A DNA stretch of 64,000 bases. Source: Parafrankia irregularis (GTDB lineage: Bacteria; Actinomycetota; Actinomycetes; Frankiales; Frankiaceae). The stretch lies in NCBI RefSeq assembly GCF_001536285.1, contig NZ_FAOZ01000019.1, positions 100,214 through 164,213 on the forward strand, read 5' to 3'. The translations under genes and the position numbers were made by a program. Positions 53,010-62,396 of the stretch are shown piece by piece. The first letter of the stretch is position 1; every line of letters starts with the position of its first letter. The notes below the pieces were generated by a model that was given only the letters and a program-made list of their open reading frames with translations, made no database searches and was not told the origin of the DNA.

Positions 53010-56000
53010 TCAGGGCTTCGGGGCCAGTGACGGTGTGGGGGTCGGTACCGGGGTCGGGGTTGGGGTTGGAGTGGGGTCTGGGGTCAGCGGGACGGTCGAG
53101 ATCGCAACCGCCGCCGGAGTTACAGCCGCAGCCGAAGCGGTAGTCGGCGCCGCAGCCGCAGCCGCAGCCGGGGTGCTGGGAGGCGTCCAGGTGATCGTGA
53201 CCGCACCGTTGCCGTCGTTGACCGTGCCTGAGTTGACTCCGGCGGTCAGGATGGCGTTCACGACGTCCGACGCGGCGAACGAGCTCCCGCCACCGCCGCC
53301 ACCGCCGGCACCACCACCGCCGCCGAAGGCGCCGCCGCCACCGCTGCCGCCGCCACCAGCGAAGTAACCGCCACCACCGCCGCCGCCCGCGCCACCGCCG
53401 GAAGTGGTGGCGGTCGGGTTCTGGCAGGGCGGGACATACACCCCGTTGCAGGGCAGGTTGCCGGCCCCGCCGATCCCGCCGGCCCCGGCAGCGGCGTCAG
53501 CGCCGTCCCCGGCGCAGCGCGGATCGGTCAGCGGATCGCTGGGCGGGGGACTCCCAGCGCCGTGCCGGCAGGCGTTCAGCCCTCCGATGCCGCCGGCCGT
53601 CTGGGTGCCGCCCTTGCCGGAGAATCCGGCGTTGCCACCATCGACCGTGGTCCCACCGTCGGCGCCGGCGTCACCGCCACCGGAACCGCCGGCCCCGCCG
53701 AGCGCGTTGCCCTGGCCGCCGGTGCCGCCTCCTCCGCCGCCGCCCGCGCCGACCAGCATTCGGGTGGACAGGTCACAGGTCAGTGCGGCACATCCCGCCG
53801 TGGCCAGACGGACGTCCGAGGAGCCGCCGCCGCCGGAACCGTTACCGCCGTTGAAGGCTGTTCCGCCGTTCGCACCGGAACCGTCGCCAGGCCCGCCCGG
53901 CACTCCGCCGGTGGACCCACCGAACCCGCCGAGTGCGCCGGAACCGCCGGACGGGCCGTTGCTCATTCCGCCCGAACGTGAGGCGCCGGTGCCGTTGGCG
54001 CCCTTACCCGCCACGTCCACCTGCAGGACCTGGCCGCTCGCGAGGCCGGTCAGTGTCCCGGATGCCTGGCCACCGCTTCCGCCGGGACGTCCGGTGATGT
54101 CACCGGCCGGCGAACCGCCATGAGCGGCGTCGCCGGCGATGAAGTAGTGCCCGCCCTGGGCGCCGGTGACGATGACCTCGACCGAGCCCACTCCCGCGGG
54201 CACCCGGAAGGTGTCCGATCCGACGGAGTGATACGTGCAGGTCAGGGTCGTTGTCCCGGACAGCACGCCGGTGCTCCCACACACCGGTGCCGGGGTGATC
54301 GCGATCCCCACCGGCCGGTCACCCACGGGGATGGGGGCGCCGGGGGCCTTGGTGGCCAGATCGATCGGCGTCACCGTGTCGCTGTCGCGGTTGACCGCGT
54401 AGGCGGCCACGCCGTCCGGCGTGATCGCGATCGCGAACGGCAGGGTTCCTCCGGTGGTGATGGTGGCACCGGGGGTGTTGGTGGCCACGTCGATCGGCGT
54501 CACCACGTTTTCGCGCTCATTGGTGACGTACACGGTTTTGCCGTCGGGCGTGATCGCGATTCCGACCGGGCGGTCGCTGACCTGGATGGGGGTACCGGGG
54601 GTGTTGGTAGCCACATCGATCGGTGTCACGGTGGCGCTCTCGGCATTGGCGTTGTCGGTGACGTACGCGGTTCTGCCGTCCGGCGTGATCGCGATCCCCT
54701 GCGGGTTGTTCCCGGCGGGGATCGGGGTGCCGGTGGTGTTGGTTGCCACGTCGATCGGCGTCACCATGCCATCGGCGGAGTCGGTGACGTAGGCGGTCCT
54801 GCCGTCGGGCGTGATCGCGACACTGTGCGCGTTGTCCCCGACCGGGATGTTGGGGCCGGGGGTGTTGGTGGCGACATCGATCGGCGTCACGCTGTCGCCG
54901 ACATTGTTCACCACGTACGCGGTCCGGCCGTCGGGAGTCACCGCGATCCCGAACGGTGACTCACCGACCGGAATCGCGGTACCAGCGGTGTTGGTGACCG
55001 CATTGATAGGCGTCACCGTGTTGTCGGACCGGTTCGTCACATAGACGGTCTTGCCGTCAGGCGTGACCGTGATTCCCCTCGGGGTCTTACCGACCTGGAT
55101 CGGGGTACCGGCGGTATTGGTGGCCACGTCGATCGGGGTCACCGTGTTACCGAAGTTGTTGATCACGTAGGCGGTGGCTGCCGCCGGCTTCGAACCAGGC
55201 CCCGTTGTCGGTTCCGACGTCGGCGTCGTTGTCGGTTCCGGTGTCGGCGTGGTTGTCGGTCCCGGGCTTGAAGTCGGCTCCGGGGTTGTTGTCGGTTCCG
55301 GCTCGGTCGGGTGCGTGGGCTTGGGCTCGTTGGAGCTGCCCCACGTGATGATCACCTGGCCGTTTCCGTTGTTGACGGTTCCGGTGTTGACGCCGGCGGT
55401 CAGGAGGGCAGAGCTGATGTTCGCGTTGGATGCGGCGAAGGAGCTTCCTCCGCCACCACCGGCACCCGCTCCGCCGCCGCCGATCGAGAGGCCTCCGCCA
55501 CCCGAGCCGCCACCGCCGCCGAAGTAGCCGCCGCCACCGCCACCACCGGCGCCACCGCCTGAGGTCGGATCATCGGGGTTCCTGCAGGGCGGGTTGTGGA
55601 CACCCAGGCAGGGCTGGTTTCCCGCGCCCCCGACGCCACCGGACCCGGAGCCGCCGACACTGCCATCGCCGCCGAAACGCGGATCGTCGGGCTCGGGGGC
55701 AGGCGGAGTCGCGTGCCGCCCGGCGTTGAGGCCCGCGGCCCCACCCGCGGTCTGGGTTGCACCGCCCCCAGGAGTCCCCGGATGGCCGCCATCGACGATG
55801 GCGCCACCAGCGGCGCCGGCGTCACCGCCACCGGCACCACCGGCCCCGCCGAGCGCATAGCCCTGGCCCCCGGTGCCGCCACCGCCGCCGCCGCCCGCTC
55901 CAACCAGCGCTCGAGCCGACAGGCCACACGTCAACTTTGCGCAGCCGCCAGTAGCGACCCGTACGTCCGAGGAGCCGCCGCCGCCGGCACCGTTGCCACC

Positions 56001-56567
56001 GTTGTTGCTCGAGGTGCCGCCAGCAGCGCCGCCGGCGTCACCCTTGCCGCCCGCGACACCACCGTTGGAGCCGCCGAACCCGCCCGCGGCGCCCTGCCCG
56101 CCCGACGGCCCGTTGTTCTTTCCACCAGATCGGCTCGCCGCCGTGCCGTCAATACCCTTGCCGGCGACATCGACCTGCAGCACCAGGCCCGAGGGCAGAC
56201 CCGATATCACGCCGTACGCACGGCCGCCGGCCCCACCCGGACGGCCGGTGATATCGCCCACCGGCGAGCCACCGTGAATGTCGTCACCGGCGATGTGGTA
56301 ATGACCACCCTGAGCGCCGACAACCGTGATCTCGACCCATTTTGTGCCGCTGGGAACGGTGAAGGTGTCTGAACCGACCGTACTGTAGGTGCAGGTCTTC
56401 TTGTTGAGGACACCCGAGCTGCCGCAGGCTTTTTTCGGAGAGCCACCCGCCGGAAACTCCGGCACGCAGCTGGTCAGCGTCATACTCAGCAGAACACCCA
56501 GCACTGAAACAGACCACGCGAATACGCGACGATTTCGTATGACGATCATCCCCCTCTGGTAAAACAT
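53010..56567 (-). CDS. Giant secreted lipoprotein: Gly-rich domain, seven-bladed beta-propeller, second Gly-rich domain
   Basis: A protein of 1185 residues with the lipobox signal LLSMTLTSC. Two long Gly-rich domains, each opening with a Cys pair and VGSDTFTVPSG- or VGSDTFRVPAG-type strands and KG/GAQGGHY motifs, flank a Pro/Thr linker and a beta-propeller. The propeller has seven TPIDVATN-type repeats with AITPDGRTAYV strands (YVTN family). The last residues are a PTPTP tail. This resembles cell-surface adhesin or matrix proteins. The two Gly-rich domains are clear paralogues of each other. ATG 56567 has no ribosome site, and ATG 56549 follows GAGGGGG directly, so the start is unsure. Confidence 0.85.
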   Translation of the reverse strand: MFYQRGMIVIRNRRVFAWSVSVLGVLLSMTLTSCVPEFPAGGSPKKACGSSGVLNKKTCTYSTVGSDTFTVPSGTKWVEITVVGAQGGHYHIAGDDIHGGSPVGDITGRPGGAGGRAYGVISGLPSGLVLQVDVAGKGIDGTAASRSGGKNNGPSGGQGAAGGFGGSNGGVAGGKGDAGGAAGGTSSNNGGNGAGGGGSSDVRVATGGCAKLTCGLSARALVGAGGGGGGGTGGQGYALGGAGGAGGGDAGAAGGAIVDGGHPGTPGGGATQTAGGAAGLNAGRHATPPAPEPDDPRFGGDGSVGGSGSGGVGGAGNQPCLGVHNPPCRNPDDPTSGGGAGGGGGGGYFGGGGGSGGGGLSIGGGGAGAGGGGGSSFAASNANISSALLTAGVNTGTVNNGNGQVIITWGSSNEPKPTHPTEPEPTTTPEPTSSPGPTTTPTPEPTTTPTSEPTTGPGSKPAAATAYVINNFGNTVTPIDVATNTAGTPIQVGKTPRGITVTPDGKTVYVTNRSDNTVTPINAVTNTAGTAIPVGESPFGIAVTPDGRTAYVVNNVGDSVTPIDVATNTPGPNIPVGDNAHSVAITPDGRTAYVTDSADGMVTPIDVATNTTGTPIPAGNNPQGIAITPDGRTAYVTDNANAESATVTPIDVATNTPGTPIQVSDRPVGIAITPDGKTVYVTNERENVVTPIDVATNTPGATITTGGTLPFAIAITPDGVAAYAVNRDSDTVTPIDLATKAPGAPIPVGDRPVGIAITPAPVCGSTGVLSGTTTLTCTYHSVGSDTFRVPAGVGSVEVIVTGAQGGHYFIAGDAAHGGSPAGDITGRPGGSGGQASGTLTGLASGQVLQVDVAGKGANGTGASRSGGMSNGPSGGSGALGGFGGSTGGVPGGPGDGSGANGGTAFNGGNGSGGGGSSDVRLATAGCAALTCDLSTRMLVGAGGGGGGGTGGQGNALGGAGGSGGGDAGADGGTTVDGGNAGFSGKGGTQTAGGIGGLNACRHGAGSPPPSDPLTDPRCAGDGADAAAGAGGIGGAGNLPCNGVYVPPCQNPTATTSGGGAGGGGGGGYFAGGGGSGGGGAFGGGGGAGGGGGGGSSFAASDVVNAILTAGVNSGTVNDGNGAVTITWTPPSTPAAAAAAAPTTASAAAVTPAAVAISTVPLTPDPTPTPTPTPVPTPTPSLAPKP

Positions 56568-56782
56568 TCATGAACCACGAGAACCTGCCGACCCGGCCTC
56601 GCCGTCCCACCGCGACGCCGGGCCGCCACCGCGAACGCGGCAGCGCTTCGTCATTGCCGGCCGCCGGCCGCCGGCCGCGTATCGCCGGGCCCCTTTCCTT
56701 CGTCACCTCACCCGGCGCAGGACCGGGCGGGCCGTGCTCGCTGCCGTGCCCGCCCGCGCGGCGTCCGGGGCTGAAGGTGTCT

Positions 56783-57853
56783 TCAGACTCCGTCGTCGGC
56801 GCACAGCGCCCAGACGTCGGAATAGGTGCTCGGCGAGCTTGAGCCCCCGGTATGGGTGAAGGCCGTCCAGTACGCCGCCGTGGTGGTCCCGTCGCTGACC
56901 GGGTTGCCGCTCGAATCGCTGGGGAAGCTTTCGTTGAGGTGGTCGCCGCCCGAGCCCGGTCCGGTGAAGTTGGTCGTGGTGACGCTGCCTCCGCTGATGG
57001 CGGCGCCCCCACTGACCAGTTTTCCGTCCCCGCCGGAGCAGCCGACGGTTGCCTTCTGGCCGGTGCTCGCCGTGGTCGGACCGCTCGCCTCGCTGAAGCG
57101 GACCTTCACGGTGACGCCGCTGACGTTGATGTTGTTTCCGCTGCAGATCGCGTAGGCATAGGTGTAGTTGGTGCTGTTGGCGCCGTTGGCCCACCCGACA
57201 GCGGTCCAGGAATCGGGGTTGGTCTCGCCGTCGGCCGCGGCTTTCTGGCCGTAGTTGTGGGCGGAGTTGTTGAAGGTGGGGAAGCTGGCGATCGGCTTGA
57301 AGTTGCCGATGGTGCCCGGGGTGGTGCGCGCGCCGCCGCCGAGCAGGACCGTGTTCGCCGGGCAGGTCGCGGTGACCAGGCCCACCGTCGTCGCGGTGGT
57401 GGGTGCGTTGGTCTTGTTCATGACGACCTGGGTGTGGTTGATCAGGTTGCTGGTGAAGCACACCGCGAAGGGCGTGGTGGAGAAGCCGCTGTCGACCTGG
57501 CCGCCGCTGCCGCCGATCCCGAGCCAGTGCGTTACATCGGTGCCGACGACCCCGGTGGAACCGGTGTATTCGGTGGTGCCGTCGGAGCTGGGTGAGGTGC
57601 CCTTCACATGGTTGCCGTTGCCGCTGCCGGTGGCCTGGTTGATCCCACCGCCGGAGATCAGGCCGCTGCTGCAGTCCGCGTGGGTGGAGATCTCGGAGTT
57701 GGCACTCGCGGGACCGCTGGTGGCCCCGGGTGTCTTCACCGTGACGCCCACCGTGTTGGCGTGTGCCGCGCCCGGGAAGGCCACGGCCAGCGCGGTGCCC
57801 AGGACCAGTGCTGTTGCCGCGGCGTGCTTACGCACAGACAGATGTGATCTCAC
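56783..57853 (-). CDS. Secreted repeat protein with three Cys-Gly units
   Basis: A protein of 356 residues. The signal peptide LVLGTALAVAFPGAAHA is followed by three related units of about 100 residues, each with a Cys and a LxGGG turn: CSSGLISGGGINQATG, CPANTVLLGGGARTTPG and CSGGDGKLVSGGAAISG. Each unit ends in a Trp-containing strand (THWLGIGG, SWTAVGWANG, YWTAFTHTGG) and a Cys. This looks like an exported beta-structured wall or surface protein. GTG 57853 follows GAAGGTCAAC. The gene lies upstream of the giant lipoprotein on the same strand and may belong to the same surface system. Confidence 0.75.
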   Translation of the reverse strand: MRSHLSVRKHAAATALVLGTALAVAFPGAAHANTVGVTVKTPGATSGPASANSEISTHADCSSGLISGGGINQATGSGNGNHVKGTSPSSDGTTEYTGSTGVVGTDVTHWLGIGGSGGQVDSGFSTTPFAVCFTSNLINHTQVVMNKTNAPTTATTVGLVTATCPANTVLLGGGARTTPGTIGNFKPIASFPTFNNSAHNYGQKAAADGETNPDSWTAVGWANGANSTNYTYAYAICSGNNINVSGVTVKVRFSEASGPTTASTGQKATVGCSGGDGKLVSGGAAISGGSVTTTNFTGPGSGGDHLNESFPSDSSGNPVSDGTTTAAYWTAFTHTGGSSSPSTYSDVWALCADDGV

Positions 57854-58282
57854 GTTGACCTTCGCGTCAGGGGTGCGCGATGCGAGCACAGGTGCCCGTC
57901 CACACCGGGGGTGACAGCTTCTGCGCGGGTGGAGCGCAGGGCGTGCGACGCTGCACGGGATCCGCAGATACGGAGCCATCGGCGACTATAGGCCGTATTT
58001 GCGCAGGACTTGTGGCAGTTGTGTCGACTTGAAGCAAGGAGGTTGCGAGACGTCGATCAATTGCCCGGAGTTATCCGCTTTGTCCAGAGTCGCTCCGACG
58101 TCAGACGATGTCCGCGGTCGGATCCACCACGAGATGCCGACCACCGGTGTGGCTCGCGAGGCGTTCGACATCCGGTACCGGTCCCTGGTGCCTGTGGCAC
58201 CACGCCAGGCTTGACGGCAAAGCCAGAAGATCTTCTCCCGGCACCGCCCGCCGGACGGGCGACACCCGCAGAACGGGTCACG

Positions 58283-58933
58283 TCACCGACTGGGGCCAAG
58301 CCCTTCCCGGACGGCGGCTCGGACGAGGCGTACGAGCCAGGTGGCGGCGTTCGTGGCACGGTCGGCGTCGAAGTGCCACACCGTGGTCAGCCGCTCGAAG
58401 GAGGGCACGCTCCACAACACGTCCAACATCGCCGCGGCGGTCTCGCGATCCTCGTCCGACCAGCCGTCCGCGGACTCGGTCACCGCGGCGATCAGCGCCG
58501 CTCGCCGGCGTTCGTCGGCCGCCGCGAAGGTCGGGTCGTCCTGTGTCGGCGGACTGATCGGGAAGGACGCCAGATAGGTGAACATGCGCCGGATCAGGTC
58601 GTCGAACGTATCGAGCTGAAGGTCTTCCAGCTCGATGTCGGCCTCCTCCTCCAGGCGGCGCATCACCGCCTCATGGAGCCGCCGGTCAGTGGCGAAGTGC
58701 CGGTAGACGGTGGTCTCGCTGACTCCGGCGCGTCGCGCGACCGCCCGTACCGTCAGGTCACGCCAGTCCCAGCTGGCGAAGCCGTGGACCATCTCGGCGC
58801 CGGCCGCGACGATGCGATCACGGGTCTGGGCCGCCTGCTGGCGACGTGTCGGGCTCTCGTACGGGCGCCGCTTCGGCGGGAGTGCGTCCATTTCTTCCGC
58901 CGTGCCCGACTCGCCGCTGTCGGGGTCACTCAC
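58283..58933 (-). CDS. TetR family transcriptional regulator
   Basis: A protein of 216 residues. The N-terminal TetR HTH (about 30-80) reads LTVRAVARRAGVSETTVYRH; the rest is an all-helical ligand-binding part, no close subfamily recognised. The gene is divergent from a phosphotransferase, with a 318-bp gap holding an inverted repeat at 59132-59163, the likely operator. GTG start without a clear ribosome site. Confidence 0.92.
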   Translation of the reverse strand: MSDPDSGESGTAEEMDALPPKRRPYESPTRRQQAAQTRDRIVAAGAEMVHGFASWDWRDLTVRAVARRAGVSETTVYRHFATDRRLHEAVMRRLEEEADIELEDLQLDTFDDLIRRMFTYLASFPISPPTQDDPTFAAADERRRAALIAAVTESADGWSDEDRETAAAMLDVLWSVPSFERLTTVWHFDADRATNAATWLVRLVRAAVREGLGPSR

Positions 58934-59131
58934 AGGTGCCGACCGCCCGGCCGTCCGACATCGTCACCCATCCTTGCGTACCGGAGTCGCGGGGGCCGGC
59001 GCCGCTGGTCGGCTGACCGCCGCTCCCGAACGCGACTCTAGTTGCCTCGTGTCGTGTCGTGTCGTGCCCGCCTTGCCGGGGGCGGCCCGACGGGTGCCTC
59101 CCGCGGTGGGAACGGCGATCGAGGCTGAGCG

Positions 59132-59163
59132 GCAATTCGCGTGTGATGTCTAACGCGAATTGC
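59132..59163. promoter_or_regulatory. Inverted repeat, candidate TetR operator
   Basis: GCAATTCGCG (59132-59141) and CGCGAATTGC (59154-59163) are perfect 10-bp arms around a 12-base spacer, lying just upstream of a TATGCT (59166-59171) -10-like box in the direction of the phosphotransferase. A repressor bound here would block that promoter. Confidence 0.6.
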
Positions 59164-59251
59164 GCTATGCTGCGTCCGCCGACGATCAGGCTCGCTCTCC
59201 CGCCCCGGCTGTGCGACCTGCGACCGGATGTCCACACGAAAGGGGACCGAG

Positions 59252-60313
59252 ATGGAAGGCGCGCCTCCGGCCTTACGCATACCGGCAGACTGGGACGACG
59301 TCACCGCGGAGTGGATGACCGCGGCCCTGGCCGCCGCCTTTCCCGGCGTGAAGGTCCGTACGGCGGACCTCGTGCTGCGGGACGACGGCACCAACCGGCG
59401 CGCCCGCTTCGCGCTCTCCTACATCGGGGAACAAGGTCCGCCCGCTGTCTTCGTCAAAGCCGCCGACCCGGCCCACGCGAAGCTCAACGCGATGACCGGC
59501 GGACTGTTCAACGAGACCCGGCTGTTCAGTACCGGTGTGCGGCTACCGCTGGAGCACCCGGCCGCGTACTGCGCCCTCATGGACGAGCCGACACTCGACT
59601 TCGTTCTCGTCATGGAGGACGTCACCATCCGAGGCGCGGAGCCTCGAGACGCGACCACACCCATGAATCCCGACCAGGCGGCCGACGCCGTCCGAAGTCT
59701 TGCCCGGCTGCACAGTGCCTTCTGGGGGCGTCGCCTCGACCGGGAGGACCTCGCCTGGGTCCAGCCCTTCGCGGCGTGGAAGGGAATGCAGGGCATCGAG
59801 ACCGGCCTGCGCAGGGTCGCCGAAACCGTTCCACCGGCGGTCCGGTCCCTCACCGGCGCGCAGATCGAGCAGATGTGGGTCAGCTATGTGGGCACCCTGA
59901 CCGACGGACCCCAGACCCTGCTGCACGGCGATGCCCACATTGGCAACACCTACACCCTTCCCGGAAACCGGGCGGGTTTCCTCGACTGGCAGGTGCTGCG
60001 CCGCGGAAATCACGTCATCGACCTGGGCTATTTCGTGCAGAGCGCACTCACCATCGACGACCGTCGGGCGTGCGAGAGCGACCTGGTCGACGAATACCAC
60101 CGCGCCCTGGACCTGCCTGCCGAGGAACTGCCGACCCGCGACGGCATCTGGCTCCGCTACCGGGCCTCGGTGGCCCACGGCCTCGCCATCTGGATGGCCA
60201 CCGCCTCCGCCGACGGATGGCAACGACCAGAGGTGTCCATCCCGCTCGCGCAACGCTACGCGGCCGCGTACGTCGACCTCGACACCGCCGGAGCCCTCGA
60301 CGCGCTCGCCTAG
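59252..60313 (+). CDS. APH/ecdysteroid-kinase-like phosphotransferase
   Basis: A protein of 353 residues with a protein-kinase-like fold: ALSYIGEQGPPAVFVKAADP with the catalytic Lys, DFVLVMEDVT for the hinge, LHGDAHIGNTY (Brenner loop) and GFLDWQVLRRGNHVIDLGYF for metal. The family phosphorylates small hydroxyl compounds such as aminoglycosides, choline, steroids or acyl substrates. The substrate here is unknown. ATG 59252 follows AAAGGGGAC; an ATG at 59228 is also in frame. The TetR gene beside it probably regulates it. A lipoprotein gene starts 5 bp after its stop. Confidence 0.85.
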   Translation: MEGAPPALRIPADWDDVTAEWMTAALAAAFPGVKVRTADLVLRDDGTNRRARFALSYIGEQGPPAVFVKAADPAHAKLNAMTGGLFNETRLFSTGVRLPLEHPAAYCALMDEPTLDFVLVMEDVTIRGAEPRDATTPMNPDQAADAVRSLARLHSAFWGRRLDREDLAWVQPFAAWKGMQGIETGLRRVAETVPPAVRSLTGAQIEQMWVSYVGTLTDGPQTLLHGDAHIGNTYTLPGNRAGFLDWQVLRRGNHVIDLGYFVQSALTIDDRRACESDLVDEYHRALDLPAEELPTRDGIWLRYRASVAHGLAIWMATASADGWQRPEVSIPLAQRYAAAYVDLDTAGALDALA

Positions 60314-60317
60314 CCAA

Positions 60318-60851
60318 ATGTCGCCCCGCGCCCGCGCCCGCGCCCGCGTCGCAGGTGCGGGTGATCGGGCCGATGAAGCGGCCGGACGCCGCCGGGCGCG
60401 GGAGTACGGCGCGGCGGCGGCGATCGCGGCTGCGACCGCCGCCGTGCTCACGGTGACCGCCTGCTCAGGCTCGGCCGGCGACGCCGAGCCACCGGCGGCG
60501 ACGCCCGCCGGAAGTGTCGCCGCCACACCGCCGGCGGATGGTGCCACATCCCCTGAGCCGCTCCGGCCGGTGGTGCCCGAGGAGGAGGTCGAAGCCCAGA
60601 TCGGCCCGGTGTACCGGGGATCGGGCAGCGGAGGGACGTACACGGCGGACTGCCCCGGCGACCTTCCCAACCAGATGGGCGCCGAAATGAACTGCCTCGC
60701 GACCCGCGCCGCGGACAACTCGACATTCAGCATTCACGTCTACGTGTCATCCGTTGACGGTGACCGGACCGACCTGGGCGTCTGGTACTCCGACGTGACG
60801 CGGGAGCCCTCCGCCCCTCTACCGGGAGGAGAAGGAACTTTCACTCCATAG
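60318..60851 (+). CDS. DUF4333-like secreted lipoprotein
   Basis: A protein of 177 residues. A basic N-terminus and hydrophobic AAAIAAATAAVLTVTACSG form a lipoprotein signal. A Pro/Ala linker is followed by a compact domain with VYRGSGSGGTYTADCPGDLP and MGAEMNCLATR, the two-Cys pattern of DUF4333. The function of the family is not known. The ATG lies 5 bp after the phosphotransferase stop without a good ribosome site, so translation is probably coupled. Confidence 0.75.
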   Translation: MSPRARARARVAGAGDRADEAAGRRRAREYGAAAAIAAATAAVLTVTACSGSAGDAEPPAATPAGSVAATPPADGATSPEPLRPVVPEEEVEAQIGPVYRGSGSGGTYTADCPGDLPNQMGAEMNCLATRAADNSTFSIHVYVSSVDGDRTDLGVWYSDVTREPSAPLPGGEGTFTP

Positions 60852-61070
60852 CCGGATCTTTTCGTGCCCGTCGAGGTCATCGTGCGCGAACGAGTAGAGA
60901 GTGCCCTTCGCGGCGAGCCCCTGAGCGCGAATACTCAGGTTCGCCGCCTGACATGCTTTTCGTCGACAACGGTGCCGGTGCCCCATCGGTGGCAACCTGG
61001 GTCCAGGTTCAATGAGATGAGCCGGATGAAGGCCATCGGATGACGGTCGGATGAAGGTCGGAGGACGGCG

Positions 61071-62204
61071 TTGGATATGGCACGTCCGGTGAGCCGACCG
61101 GTACGGGCCCGGTTCCTGGTGGCGCTTCTCCTCCTGTCCGGGCTCGCCGCCTGCGGGTCCGAGGCGGCGGGCGCACCTCATCCGCCGACCGCGACGCTGC
61201 TCAACGCCGCCGGCAGCCAGTCGGTCACCTGCGGCGGTGTCTCGGGTGCCTCGGGTGCCTCGGGCGCGCCCGCTTCGGCCACAGCCGAAGCAGCCGAAGC
61301 AGCCGAAGCGGCCGATGCAGGCGGTCCGTGGGGCCAGGCTCCGCGGCAGCCGTTCTTCACCGACCCGGCGAGCCAGGCGGCCGGCGCGGCCGCGGCGGAC
61401 CCGGCCGACGCCGATCTGATCGAGCCACTCGTACGGACACCGACCGCCTTCTGGGTCGGAGACTGGCTGCCCGACGTGACGGCGGCGGTGCGCCAGCGCA
61501 GCGAGGCCGCGGCCGCGGCCGGTGCCACCGCGGTCTTCGTGATCTACGCGATCCCGCACCGCGACGCGGGCGCGGGCTTCTCCGCCGGTGGCGCCCTGAA
61601 CGCCGCCTCCTACCGGGTCTTCACCCGCCAGGTGGCCGTCGGCATCGGTCCGAACCATGCCGTCGTCATCCTGGAGTCGGACTCACTCGGCCAGATCGAC
61701 AGCCTCTCCCCGGCCCTGCAGGAGGAGCGTTACCAGCTCCTGAACGACGCCGTCGACGTCTACGCCGGACTGGGCGGCACCAGCGTGTACCTGGACGGGA
61801 CGAACTGCGGTTGGACCGCTCCGGCCGCCATCGCCGAACGACTCCGGCGGGCCGGCGTCGCCCGCGCCCGCGGGTTCGCGGTCAACGTCTCCAACTACTA
61901 CCGCACCGAGGACGAGGTGGCCCGCGGAACCGTCATCTCCGGCCTGACCGGCAACAGCCACTTCGTCGTCGACACGTCCCGCAACGGCCGGGGGCCCGCC
62001 GCGGGCATCGAGAACGCCTGGTGCAACCCACCGGGCCGTGGCCTCGGCCCGGCACCGACGACTGATACCGGAAACCCGCTCGCCGACGCGTTTCTCTGGA
62101 TCAAGACGCCGGGAGCCAGCGACGGGGAGTGCGGTCGAGGCAATCCGCAGGCCGGCGCCTGGTGGCCGGAGCAGGCAGCTGAACTCGTCCGCAACGCGGC
62201 CTGA
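61071..62204 (+). CDS. Glycoside hydrolase family 6 (cellulase-like) lipoprotein
   Basis: A protein of 377 residues. The signal ARFLVALLLLSGLAAC ends in a lipobox. After an Ala/Pro-rich linker comes a GH6 barrel: AAAAGATAVFVIYAIPHRDA, VVILESDSLGQIDSL with the proposed catalytic Asp, YLDGTNCGWTAPA, VVDTSRNGRGPA and WCNPPGRGLGP. GH6 enzymes cut beta-1,4-glucans from the non-reducing side or inside chains; secreted cellulases occur in Frankia and other plant-linked actinobacteria. A TTG start at 61071 has GGAGG at 6-base spacing; ATG 61077 is further away. Direct repeats of GGATGAAGG lie just before the start. Confidence 0.9.
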   Translation: MDMARPVSRPVRARFLVALLLLSGLAACGSEAAGAPHPPTATLLNAAGSQSVTCGGVSGASGASGAPASATAEAAEAAEAADAGGPWGQAPRQPFFTDPASQAAGAAAADPADADLIEPLVRTPTAFWVGDWLPDVTAAVRQRSEAAAAAGATAVFVIYAIPHRDAGAGFSAGGALNAASYRVFTRQVAVGIGPNHAVVILESDSLGQIDSLSPALQEERYQLLNDAVDVYAGLGGTSVYLDGTNCGWTAPAAIAERLRRAGVARARGFAVNVSNYYRTEDEVARGTVISGLTGNSHFVVDTSRNGRGPAAGIENAWCNPPGRGLGPAPTTDTGNPLADAFLWIKTPGASDGECGRGNPQAGAWWPEQAAELVRNAA

Positions 62205-62396
62205 CCGGCGGTGATCCGGTATGGACGGCCGCTCGGCGGTCCGTCTGTCCTCGGCCGCGAAAGGCCTACCGCCCGGACCCGCCCGGACCGCCTGACCGGA
62301 AACGGTACGGCCGCCGGATCGCCCGCGGGTATGCCGCTCCCAGATCGCCCACGTTCGTCACACCGGCCGCTTCGACCTTGAGGTACCCCTCGACCG

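Noticed and set aside
57999..58214. 71-residue frame with an AAGGAGG inside (58036-58042)
   Set aside because: The AAGGAGG is not followed by a usable in-frame start codon, and the protein resembles nothing. It may be a relic, but support is too weak.
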